Assembly (NCBI GenBank): GCA_004299665.1
Contig: SCQZ01000108.1
Location: 1-5,446, forward strand
Origin: Jatrophihabitans sp.
GTDB lineage: Bacteria; Actinomycetota; Actinomycetes; Mycobacteriales; Jatrophihabitantaceae
DNA: 5,446 bases
Reading direction: 5' to 3'
The translations under genes were made by a program, and so were the position numbers. The notes under the pieces were generated by a model. That model saw only the letters and a list, made by a program, of their open reading frames with translations. It was not told the origin of the DNA and did no database searches. Within the stretch, counting starts at the first letter, position 1. Each line of letters starts with the position of its first letter. Below, in pieces: positions 1 through 5,395 of this stretch.

Positions 1-321
1 GTGGTGGCCGAATCGCTGGCGGGCGCCGTTCTCGGCACGGCGAACCTCGCCGAGGTCATCGGCAAGCTGGCGGACGCCGACCTGGACGTCTCACGCGTGC
101 GGGATCTGCTCGGCGCAGCCGGCGTCGTCCTCGAACCGCTCAGTGCAGCCGACGCCGAACTCGCCGGAGCGCTTCGATCGCTCGACGGCGGTGGAACGCT
201 GTCCCTCGGGGATCGGTGCTGCCTGGCGCTGGCCGTGCGTAGCAATCCGGCCGAGGTCCTGACCGCCGACCGCGCCTGGGCCGACCTGGACCTGCCGATC
301 CGGGTCCGGCTGATCCGGTAG
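1..321 (+). CDS. vapC: VapC-like PIN-domain ribonuclease toxin, 5' end missing
   Basis: This is the C-terminal part of a PIN-domain protein, most like the VapC toxins of type II toxin-antitoxin systems, which are Mg-dependent RNases that cleave tRNA or rRNA and are neutralised by a VapB antitoxin. Counting from base 1, the visible acidic residues are E18 in NLAEV, D71 in SLGDRCCLALA and D90 in LTADRAW, the usual spacing of the second to fourth PIN metal ligands. The first ligand, in the N-terminal strand normally reading like M-x-x-x-D-x-S-A-L, is absent. The GTG codons at 1 and 4 are therefore probably internal, and I estimate about 20-25 residues lie beyond the left edge. A vapB gene would be expected just upstream, also outside. 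The stop is TAG at 319-321. A non-toxin PIN protein is possible because the antitoxin is not visible. Confidence 0.82.
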   Translation: MVAESLAGAVLGTANLAEVIGKLADADLDVSRVRDLLGAAGVVLEPLSAADAELAGALRSLDGGGTLSLGDRCCLALAVRSNPAEVLTADRAWADLDLPIRVRLIR

Positions 322-409
322 CCGATCCCGTGGACGGGTGATCGGTTGCGTGGCGGCTCGCTGAAAGGCGTCAGGGATTTCTTAGGCTTCCGCCGTAGCC
401 TGCCTCGAC
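322..409. other. Intergenic spacer between PIN toxin and L,D-transpeptidase
   Basis: This short gap is less GC-rich than the genes beside it, notably around 360-390. It carries the candidate -10 box described separately and a small inverted repeat, AGGCT at 384-388 and AGCCT at 397-401 with an 8-base loop, the right arm of which overlaps the -10 box. I see no convincing terminator for the toxin gene and no Shine-Dalgarno sequence before the GTG at 410. Confidence 0.5.
396..401 (+). promoter_or_regulatory. Candidate -10 box (TAGCCT) for a leaderless L,D-transpeptidase transcript
   Basis: TAGCCT fits the actinobacterial TANNNT -10 consensus. Its last T is separated from the GTG at 410 by 8 bases, so transcription would start at or next to the start codon. 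No Shine-Dalgarno sequence is visible in front of that GTG, which fits leaderless translation. No clear -35 element is visible at the normal spacing. Very similar boxes precede the starts at 1467 and 3972. Confidence 0.5.
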
Positions 410-1420
410 GTGGTGATCAGATTGCCCCGGGTGCTGGGCGCCGTCGTCGCCGTAGGCGCGCTCGCCCTGCTCGCCGCGTGCGGCACCGCGCCGCCCACGG
501 CACACCGCAGCGCCGTCGCCCACGAGGTGCACCCGGGCGGATCGACCTCCCCGGTCGCGTCCGCGCACGGTTCGACGGCGCCGAGTCCGTCGCCGTCCCC
601 GTCCCCGTCCTCCTCGGCCACCGGGCGCCCGGTGTACGTCTCGTTGTTCGAGGGAGACGGGCAGACCTACGGCGTCGCGATGCCGATCATCGCCTACTTC
701 TCGGTGGCGCCGACCAGCGCCGCGGCGTTCGACCGGGCCGTCACCGTCCAGGTCGACGGCACCCCGGTGCAGGGCGCCTGGTACTGGGAGCCGTCCTCGC
801 GCGCGGACCAGGCCATGGAGGCGCATTACCGCCTGGCGAGCTACTGGCCGGCCGACTCCACCGTGACGATGCAGTTGCCGGTCGCGGGCCTGTCGGCGGG
901 CCCCGGCCTGGTCTTCGCGGACAGCCTCACCCTGAGCATGAAGATCGGCGACGCCCAGGTGGTGCAGATCAACGGTGCGCCGGGCGTCGACTCGATGCTG
1001 GTCTACCGCAACGGCACCGTGATCCGCACGTTCAAGATCTCGCTCGGCGCGGCGCAGACGCCGACCTACCTCGGCACCGCCGTCGTCATGAGCAAGAGCA
1101 ACCCGCAGCTGATGGTCAGTTCGCCGGGGGAGCCGTACTACCGCATCGAGGTCCCGTGGTCGGTGCGTGTCACCTACGACGGGGAGTTCCTGCACGACGC
1201 CTACTGGAACGGCCAGCTGGGACGCGCGAACCTCTCGCACGGCTGCACGAACATGGCCCCCGCCGACGCGCAGTGGTACTACACCTGGTCCCAGATCGGC
1301 GACCCGGTCACCTGGACGAACACCGGGACCTCCCAGGTGCTGCCCGTCACCGACGGGTGGGGCGACTGGAACCTGACGTTCGGCCAGTACGAGCAGGGCG
1401 GGTTGCTTCGGCCTGCGTGA
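410..1420 (+). CDS. Lipoprotein L,D-transpeptidase (Ig-like domain plus YkuD catalytic domain)
   Basis: This predicted cell-wall enzyme forms 3->3 peptidoglycan cross-links outside the membrane, the reaction inhibited by carbapenems in mycobacterial Ldt proteins. The 336-residue product has a lipoprotein signal: R4, a hydrophobic stretch at about 9-22 and lipobox LAAC with lipidated C24. A low-complexity linker follows, with alternating Ser-Pro at about 58-67. One Ig-like domain spans about 73-180 (DGQTYGVAMP, then HYRLASYWPADS). The YkuD domain spans about 182-311, with H262 in FLHDAYW and the catalytic motif SHGCTN (H277, G278, C279, N281), followed by DAQWYY. LdtMt2 of M. tuberculosis has two Ig-like domains and 408 residues, so this is a one-Ig version. 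D263 occupies the place of the serine after the first catalytic histidine of LdtMt2. GTG 410 is chosen because the -10 box sits 8 bases upstream; GTG 413 is the alternative. There is no RBS. The family call is secure; which Ldt class is not. Confidence 0.93.
   Translation: MVIRLPRVLGAVVAVGALALLAACGTAPPTAHRSAVAHEVHPGGSTSPVASAHGSTAPSPSPSPSPSSSATGRPVYVSLFEGDGQTYGVAMPIIAYFSVAPTSAAAFDRAVTVQVDGTPVQGAWYWEPSSRADQAMEAHYRLASYWPADSTVTMQLPVAGLSAGPGLVFADSLTLSMKIGDAQVVQINGAPGVDSMLVYRNGTVIRTFKISLGAAQTPTYLGTAVVMSKSNPQLMVSSPGEPYYRIEVPWSVRVTYDGEFLHDAYWNGQLGRANLSHGCTNMAPADAQWYYTWSQIGDPVTWTNTGTSQVLPVTDGWGDWNLTFGQYEQGGLLRPA
581..613 (+). repeat. Short Ser-Pro codon repeat in the L,D-transpeptidase linker
   Basis: Alternating CCG and serine (AGT, TCG, TCC) codons encode residues 58-68 between the lipid anchor and the Ig-like domain. 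The last part is a near-perfect CCGTCC hexamer repeat (599-610). Such tracts can change length by slippage in 6-base steps without breaking the frame, altering the reach of the enzyme from the membrane. Confidence 0.6.
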
Positions 1421-1421
1421 C

Positions 1422-1445
1422 GGACGCGGCGCGCGCGCCGCGTCC
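1422..1445. promoter_or_regulatory. Perfect 24-bp palindrome between L,D-transpeptidase and DAHP synthase
   Basis: The half-site GGACGCGGCGCG is followed directly by its exact reverse complement, giving 12-bp arms with no spacer. It begins two bases after the L,D-transpeptidase stop and ends nine bases before the TACCCT -10 box of the DAHP synthase, covering where a -35 element would lie. As RNA it could fold into a stem of about 10 bp with a 4-base loop. No U-tract follows, so it would be at best an atypical terminator. The alternative is an operator for a dimeric regulator. A second small palindrome, CCCGCGGG, lies at 1444-1451. The structure is certain; its role is inferred. Confidence 0.55.
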
Positions 1446-1454
1446 CGCGGGAAA

Positions 1455-1460
1455 TACCCT
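1455..1460 (+). promoter_or_regulatory. Candidate -10 box (TACCCT) for a leaderless DAHP synthase transcript
   Basis: TACCCT fits TANNNT and ends 6 bases before the GTG at 1467. The preceding AAA (1452-1454) makes this a locally AT-rich spot in an otherwise GC-rich gap. No Shine-Dalgarno sequence is visible, so the transcript probably begins at the start codon. The -35 position falls inside the 24-bp palindrome and has no TTGACA-like match. Confidence 0.55.
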
Positions 1461-1466
1461 GGTGCC

Positions 1467-2843
1467 GTGACCTCACTGCCCGACGCCGCCTCGACGCCCC
1501 CGGACGATCCGGCGCTCGACGACGGGCTGGACACGTGGCGGTCGCGGCCTGCGGCGCAGCAGCCTGCCTGGCCGGACCCGGCACTGCTGCGCGAGGTGGC
1601 CGCGGAGCTGTCCGCGCGGCCGGCCCTCGTCGTCGCCTCCGAGGTCGAGCAGTTGCGGGAACGGCTCGCGGCGGTCGCGCGCGGCGAGGCGTTCTTGCTG
1701 CAGGGCGGCGACTGCGCCGAGACCTTCGCGACGTCGTCCCAGGCCGACATCGCCGGCAAGGTGCGGGTGCTGCTGCAGATGGCGGTGGTGCTGACCTACG
1801 GCGCCTCGCTGCCGGTGGTGAAGCTGGCGCGGATCGCCGGGCAGTACGCCAAGCCCCGGTCGTCGGACCTGGACTCCTCCGGCCGGCCGTCCTACCGCGG
1901 CGACATGGTCAACGACCTGAACGGTGACCGCACGCCCGACCCCCGCCGGATCCTGCGTGCGTACGCGACGGCGGCCTCGACCCTGAACCTGCTGCGCGCC
2001 TTCGCCGGGGGCGGCCTGGCGTCGCTGGACCGGGTGCACGCCTGGAACACCGCCTTCGCCCGGACGACGGAGACCGGCGCGCGGTACGACAAGCTGGCCT
2101 CGGAGATCGACCGCGCCGTCCAGTTCATGCGCGCCTGCGGCGTGCACGACGCGGCCCTGGAGAGCGTCGAGCTGTACGCGTCGCACGAGGCGCTGGTGCT
2201 CGAGTACGAGCGGGCGCTGACACGCGTCGACGAGGGGCGCGCGTACGACCTGTCCGGGCACTTCGTGTGGGTCGGGGAGCGCACCCGGCAGATGGACGGC
2301 GCGCACCTGGAGTTCGTCTCGCGCATCGCGAACCCGATCGGGGTCAAGCTGGGGCCGTCGACGACGCCCGAGTTCGCCGCCGAACTCGTCGAGCGGCTCG
2401 ACCCCGACGGGCTCCCGGGGAGGCTGACGCTGATCTCGCGCATGTCGAACGCCCGGGTGCGTGACGTGCTGCCACCGATCGTGGAGAAGGTCGCCTCCAC
2501 CGGTCACCTGGTGGTGTGGCAGTGCGACCCGATGCACGGCAACACCGAGGAGACCGCGGACGGGGTGAAGACCCGTCACCTGGACCGCATCCTGGACGAG
2601 GTGGACGGCTTCTTCGACGTCCACGCCGCGCTCGGCACCCACCCCGGCGGGCTGCACGTGGAGCTGACCGGCGACGACGTGACCGAGTGCATCGGCGGCA
2701 CGGTCGACCTGCGGGCGGCCGACCTGGGGCGCCGCTACGAGACGGCGTGCGACCCGCGGCTGAACATCGAGCAGGCGCTGGAGTTGGCGTTCCGGGTCGC
2801 CGAGCGGCTCAGCGCCGACCGCGACTGGCGGTCCCGCTCGTGA
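1467..2843 (+). CDS. aroG: Class II 3-deoxy-D-arabino-heptulosonate 7-phosphate (DAHP) synthase
   Basis: This cytoplasmic enzyme condenses phosphoenolpyruvate with erythrose 4-phosphate to DAHP, the first step of the shikimate pathway to Phe, Tyr, Trp and chorismate products. The 458-residue product is full length for the plant-like class II family. Visible metal and substrate residues are C83 in GGDCAETF, R122 and K129 in KLARIAGQYAKPR, E271 in GERTRQ, K294 in VKLGP, R325 in ISRMSN, H357 in DPMHGNT, E399 in HVELTG and D429 in CDPRLN. As I recall M. tuberculosis AroG, these match C87, R126, K133, E283, K306, R337, H369, E411 and D441. The offset is 4 before residue 130 and 12 after residue 270, so about eight residues are missing in between, in the region carrying the allosteric helices. 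GTG 1467 is chosen for its -10 box and the family-typical N-terminus (W24 to P38). The stop overlaps the threonine aldolase start by four bases. Confidence 0.97.
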   Translation: MTSLPDAASTPPDDPALDDGLDTWRSRPAAQQPAWPDPALLREVAAELSARPALVVASEVEQLRERLAAVARGEAFLLQGGDCAETFATSSQADIAGKVRVLLQMAVVLTYGASLPVVKLARIAGQYAKPRSSDLDSSGRPSYRGDMVNDLNGDRTPDPRRILRAYATAASTLNLLRAFAGGGLASLDRVHAWNTAFARTTETGARYDKLASEIDRAVQFMRACGVHDAALESVELYASHEALVLEYERALTRVDEGRAYDLSGHFVWVGERTRQMDGAHLEFVSRIANPIGVKLGPSTTPEFAAELVERLDPDGLPGRLTLISRMSNARVRDVLPPIVEKVASTGHLVVWQCDPMHGNTEETADGVKTRHLDRILDEVDGFFDVHAALGTHPGGLHVELTGDDVTECIGGTVDLRAADLGRRYETACDPRLNIEQALELAFRVAERLSADRDWRSRS

Positions 2844-3856
2844 CCGCGCCCGCGGTGGACCTGCGCTCGGACACCGTCACCCGCCCGACGGCCGGCATGC
2901 GTGCCGCGATGGCGGCGGCCGAGGTGGGCGACGACGTCTATGCCGAGGACCCCACCGTCACCGCGCTGCAGGAGCGCGTCGCCGGGATGCTCGGATTCGA
3001 GGCAGGGCTGTTCGTCCCGTCCGGCTCGCTGGGCAACCAGCTGGGCATCCGGCTACTGGTGCCACCCGGCTATGAACTGGTGTGCGACACGGTCGCGCAC
3101 GTGGCCCGCGCCGAACTCGGCGCCGCGGCGGTGTTCAGCGGCATCACCTTCCGCACGTGGCAGGCGGTGGGCGGGCGCCTCGACGCGGAGGCGGTCCGGG
3201 CGCTGGTGGCACCGGACGCGGGCCCGTACCTGGTCTCGACGGCGGCGATCGCCATCGAGAACACCCACAACTTCGGAGGGGGCGTCGTCCAGCCGCCCGA
3301 GCAGGTTGCGGCGGTCCGCGCGCTGGCGGCCGAGCACGGGCTGAAGCTGCACCTGGACGGCGCCCGGCTGTGGAACGCGCACGTCGCGAGCGGGCTCGCG
3401 CTGCGCGAGCTGGCCGCGGGGTTCGACACCGTCTCGGTGTGCCTGTCGAAGGGGCTGGGCGCGCCGGTCGGGTCCGTGCTGGTCTCCTCCGCCGACCGGA
3501 TCGCGCAGGCCCGGGTGTGGCGCAAGCGGTACGGGGCCGGGATGCGCCAGGTCGGGATCCTGGCCGCGGCGGGGCTCTACGCGCTGGACCATCACGTTCA
3601 GCGGCTCGCCGACGACCACGCGCGGGCCCGCCGACTGGCCGCCGCCCTGGGCGGCGACCCGGACGCGGCGCCGACGAACATCGTGGTGCTGGACGTGGCG
3701 GACGCGGCGACGGTGGCCGCCAAGGCTGCCGCGGAGGGCGTGCTCGTCTCGGCGCTCGGGCCCCGGTTCCTGCGGCTCGTGACCCACCTGGACGTCGACG
3801 ACGCCGGCATCGACCGCGCGATCGAGGTGCTGCGCCCGCTCGTCGCGGCACGCTGA
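2840..3856 (+). CDS. ltaE: Low-specificity L-threonine aldolase (PLP-dependent, fold type I)
   Basis: This cytoplasmic enzyme should cleave L-threonine or L-allo-threonine to glycine and acetaldehyde. The 338-residue product has the family motifs in order: VDLRSDTVTRPT at 6-17, DDVYAEDPTV at 31-40, the phosphate-binding PSGSLGNQ at 60-67, the PLP-stacking H87 in VAHVARAELG, ENTHNFGGG at 140-148, D173 and R176 in HLDGAR, the Schiff-base K204 in CLSKGLGAPVGS, RYGAGMRQVG at 230-239 and the carboxylate-binding R312 in FLRLVTHLDV. The frame is open further upstream to 2516, but that part only shadows the DAHP synthase gene. GTG 2840 is chosen because homology starts immediately there and it forms a GTGA overlap with the preceding stop, implying translational coupling. 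Only a weak GGCGG-like sequence precedes it. Stereospecificity cannot be read from sequence alone, and related beta-eliminating lyases are a minor alternative. Confidence 0.95.
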   Translation: MTAPAVDLRSDTVTRPTAGMRAAMAAAEVGDDVYAEDPTVTALQERVAGMLGFEAGLFVPSGSLGNQLGIRLLVPPGYELVCDTVAHVARAELGAAAVFSGITFRTWQAVGGRLDAEAVRALVAPDAGPYLVSTAAIAIENTHNFGGGVVQPPEQVAAVRALAAEHGLKLHLDGARLWNAHVASGLALRELAAGFDTVSVCLSKGLGAPVGSVLVSSADRIAQARVWRKRYGAGMRQVGILAAAGLYALDHHVQRLADDHARARRLAAALGGDPDAAPTNIVVLDVADAATVAAKAAAEGVLVSALGPRFLRLVTHLDVDDAGIDRAIEVLRPLVAAR

Positions 3857-3867
3857 CCCGGCACGCC

Positions 3868-3903
3868 CCTGCGCATGGCGCGCCATGGCGCGTCCGGCGC
3901 AGG
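3868..3903. terminator. Nested inverted repeats after threonine aldolase, possible terminator
   Basis: Starting 12 bases after the threonine aldolase stop, CCTGCGC (3868-3874) and GCGCAGG (3897-3903) form 7-bp outer arms. Between them lie two overlapping perfect 14-bp palindromes, CATGGCGCGCCATG at 3874-3887 and CGCGCCATGGCGCG at 3879-3892. These arise from an imperfect 10-bp tandem repeat of CATGGCGCG(C/T). RNA from either strand would fold strongly. There is no T-tract, so a rho-independent terminator is not proven, and a protein-binding site is an alternative. The ATG at 3875 lies inside this structure. Confidence 0.4.
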
Positions 3904-3916
3904 AAGATCGCGCAGG

Positions 3917-5392
3917 GTGACGGCGGCCACCTCGACATGCCCGGTCACGCTCGCGTCAGTAGCCTGCGCGCATGGGTGTCGGGTCCACTCCTTCGGTGAC
4001 GACGCGCTGGGCGAGCACGACGCGGTCGGCCTCGCCGCGGAACTGCGCGCCGGCCGGCTCGGGCGGGCGGAGGTCATCGAGGCGGCCATCGCCCGGGTGG
4101 AGCGGGTCGACCCGCAGCTGGGGGCCGTGGCGGCGCGGGACTACGACCGGGCCCGGCTGGCGGCCGGTCGGACGGGGTCCGGCTTCTTCGCCGGCGTCCC
4201 CACGTTCGTCAAGGACAACGCGGACGTGGCGGGGCTTCCCACCCAGCACGGCACGGCCGCGTTCCGGGCCGCGCCCGCGCGGGCGGACGGCGACGTCGCG
4301 CGTACCTTCTTCGGGCTGGGCGTGATCGGGCTGGGCAAGAGCCAGCTGTCGGAGTTCGGCATCTCCCCGAGCGCCGAGTCGCCCGGCCGGACCGTGCACA
4401 ACCCCTGGGACCCCGCGTACTCCTCGGGGGCCAGTTCGGCCGGTGCCGCCGCGCTCGTCGCGGCCGGCGCGGTGCCGCTGGCCCACGCGAACGACGGCGG
4501 CGGGTCGATCCGCATCCCCGCAGCCGCCTGCGGGCTGGTCGGCCTCAAGCCGAGCCGCGGCCGGGTGCCGCAGGAGGCGATGACCCGGCACATGCCGGTG
4601 CGGGTGGTGAGCGACGGCGTCGTCACGCGCTCGGTGCGGGACACCGCCGCGTACCTGCGCGAGACCGAGCGGCTGTACCGCAACCCGAGGCTGCCCCTCG
4701 TCGGCGACGTCCGCGGACCGGGTGACGGGCGGCTCAGCGTCGCCCTGGTCGTCGACTCGCTGCACGCGGTCACCGACGCCGAGACCGCCGCCGCGGTGCG
4801 GGACGCGGCGGGCCTGCTGGAATCGGTGGGCCACGCCGTCGAGCCCATCGCGCCGCCGGTGCCGGCGTCGTTCGTGGAGGATTTCAAGATCTACTACGGC
4901 ACGCTGTTCTGGTTCCTGACCGCCACCGGCAGGCGCACCCTCGGCAGCAGCTTCGACCGGCACCTGACCGAGTCGCTGACGCAGGGCTTCAGCGCCTACG
5001 CCCGGCGTCACGCCGCTCGCCTCCCGGGCGCGATCACCCGGCTGCGGGCCTCGGCGCGCCGGTCGCGGCGGCTGTTCGCCCGGTACGACGCGGTGCTGAC
5101 CCCGACGGTCAGCCACCTGACCCCGCGCCTCGGGCACCTAGACCCGACGCTGCCGTTCGAGATCGTCATGGCGCGGATGCTCGACTGGGTCGGCTTCACG
5201 CCGCTGCAGAACGCCACGGGCGACCCGGCGATCTCCGTCCCGTTCGGCCTGAGCAGCCAGGGCACCCCGATCGGCGTGCAGTTGGCGGCGGGCATGGGCC
5301 AGGAGGCACGGCTGCTCGAACTGGCCTACGCGATCGAGGCGGCCCGGCCCTTCGCCCGCATCCAGGACGCTACGGTCGCCGGCGCCGCCTGA
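3917..5392 (+). CDS. Amidase-signature family hydrolase, AmiC-like
   Basis: This member of the amidase signature family hydrolyses a carboxamide bond; the substrate is unknown. It resembles M. tuberculosis AmiC (Rv2888c), not the unrelated E. coli peptidoglycan amidase of that name. Counting from GTG 3917 (491 residues), the Ser-cisSer-Lys triad is visible as K99 in PTFVKDN, S173 in SGASSAGAAALVAAG and nucleophile S197 in NDGGGSIRIPAA. The 24-residue gap between the two serines is that of fatty acid amide hydrolase. Further family blocks are KSQLSEFG at 141-148, GLVGLKPSRGR at 206-216 and GFTPLQNATGDPAIS at 426-440. No signal peptide is evident and the gene is intact to TGA 5392. The start is uncertain. 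Homology begins at RVHSFGDDALG (from 3980), but no in-frame start lies nearby. GTG 3917 (AGGA 12 bases upstream) and ATG 3875 (inside a hairpin) are the in-frame options, while the best-placed ATG, 3972, is out of frame. GatA is excluded by the missing gatCAB context. Confidence 0.9.
   Translation: MTAATSTCPVTLASVACAHGCRVHSFGDDALGEHDAVGLAAELRAGRLGRAEVIEAAIARVERVDPQLGAVAARDYDRARLAAGRTGSGFFAGVPTFVKDNADVAGLPTQHGTAAFRAAPARADGDVARTFFGLGVIGLGKSQLSEFGISPSAESPGRTVHNPWDPAYSSGASSAGAAALVAAGAVPLAHANDGGGSIRIPAAACGLVGLKPSRGRVPQEAMTRHMPVRVVSDGVVTRSVRDTAAYLRETERLYRNPRLPLVGDVRGPGDGRLSVALVVDSLHAVTDAETAAAVRDAAGLLESVGHAVEPIAPPVPASFVEDFKIYYGTLFWFLTATGRRTLGSSFDRHLTESLTQGFSAYARRHAARLPGAITRLRASARRSRRLFARYDAVLTPTVSHLTPRLGHLDPTLPFEIVMARMLDWVGFTPLQNATGDPAISVPFGLSSQGTPIGVQLAAGMGQEARLLELAYAIEAARPFARIQDATVAGAA
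3960..3965 (+). promoter_or_regulatory. Candidate -10 box (TAGCCT) upstream of the amidase
   Basis: TAGCCT is identical to the box at 396-401 and ends 6 bases before the ATG at 3972, the same spacing as at the DAHP synthase. That ATG is in a different frame from the amidase, so either the reading frame is disturbed just downstream or the box is a chance match. A TCGACA at 3932-3937 resembles a -35 element, but the 22-base spacer is too long for a standard promoter. Confidence 0.4.
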
Positions 5393-5395
5393 GCG

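Larger units (their letters stand above)
3857..3982. other. Spacer between threonine aldolase and the conserved part of the amidase
   Basis: This stretch holds the nested inverted repeats, an AGGAAG at 3901-3906 that could serve as a weak ribosome binding site for GTG 3917, and the candidate -10 box at 3960-3965. Although the amidase frame is open across it from at least 3875, the encoded residues show no similarity I recognise, and the family homology begins only at about 3983. Part or all of it may be untranslated. Confidence 0.5.

Noticed and set aside
1..6. GTG codons at 1 and 4 as the true start of the PIN protein
   Set aside because: The first conserved PIN aspartate strand would be missing, so the gene most likely continues beyond the window's left edge.
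384..401. AGGCT/AGCCT inverted repeat as an operator
   Set aside because: The arms are only 5 bp and easily arise by chance. I mention it only because it overlaps the -10 box.
346..1470. Plus-strand open frame overlapping the L,D-transpeptidase
   Set aside because: The encoded protein is mostly Arg, Gly, Ala and Pro with no motif, whereas the frame starting at 410 has a lipobox, Ig-like domain and YkuD catalytic motif.
371..1759. Long minus-strand open frame opposite the L,D-transpeptidase and DAHP synthase start
   Set aside because: It spans two well-supported plus-strand genes and their gap, has Arg/Gly/Pro-rich composition without any domain, and is what GC-rich DNA yields by lack of stop codons.
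1473..2657. Minus-strand open frame antisense to DAHP synthase
   Set aside because: It mirrors a gene with complete family motifs, and its His/Arg/Val-rich translation shows no recognisable fold or start signal.
2516..2839. N-terminal extension of threonine aldolase into the DAHP synthase gene
   Set aside because: The extra residues are an out-of-frame reading of the DAHP synthase C-terminus. Family homology starts just after GTG 2840.
3974..3995. Programmed -1 ribosomal frameshift joining ATG 3972 to the amidase frame
   Set aside because: No X-XXY-YYZ slippery heptamer and no downstream stimulatory structure is evident. An indel or start error is simpler.
3972..4325. Small independent gene starting at the well-placed ATG
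   Set aside because: Its translation is Arg/Ser/Thr/Pro-rich and unlike any protein I know, while the overlapping frame encodes clear amidase sequence. The ATG is more likely a displaced amidase start.
3956..5137. Minus-strand open frame antisense to the amidase
   Set aside because: Shadow of a strongly conserved plus-strand gene; no motif and biased composition.
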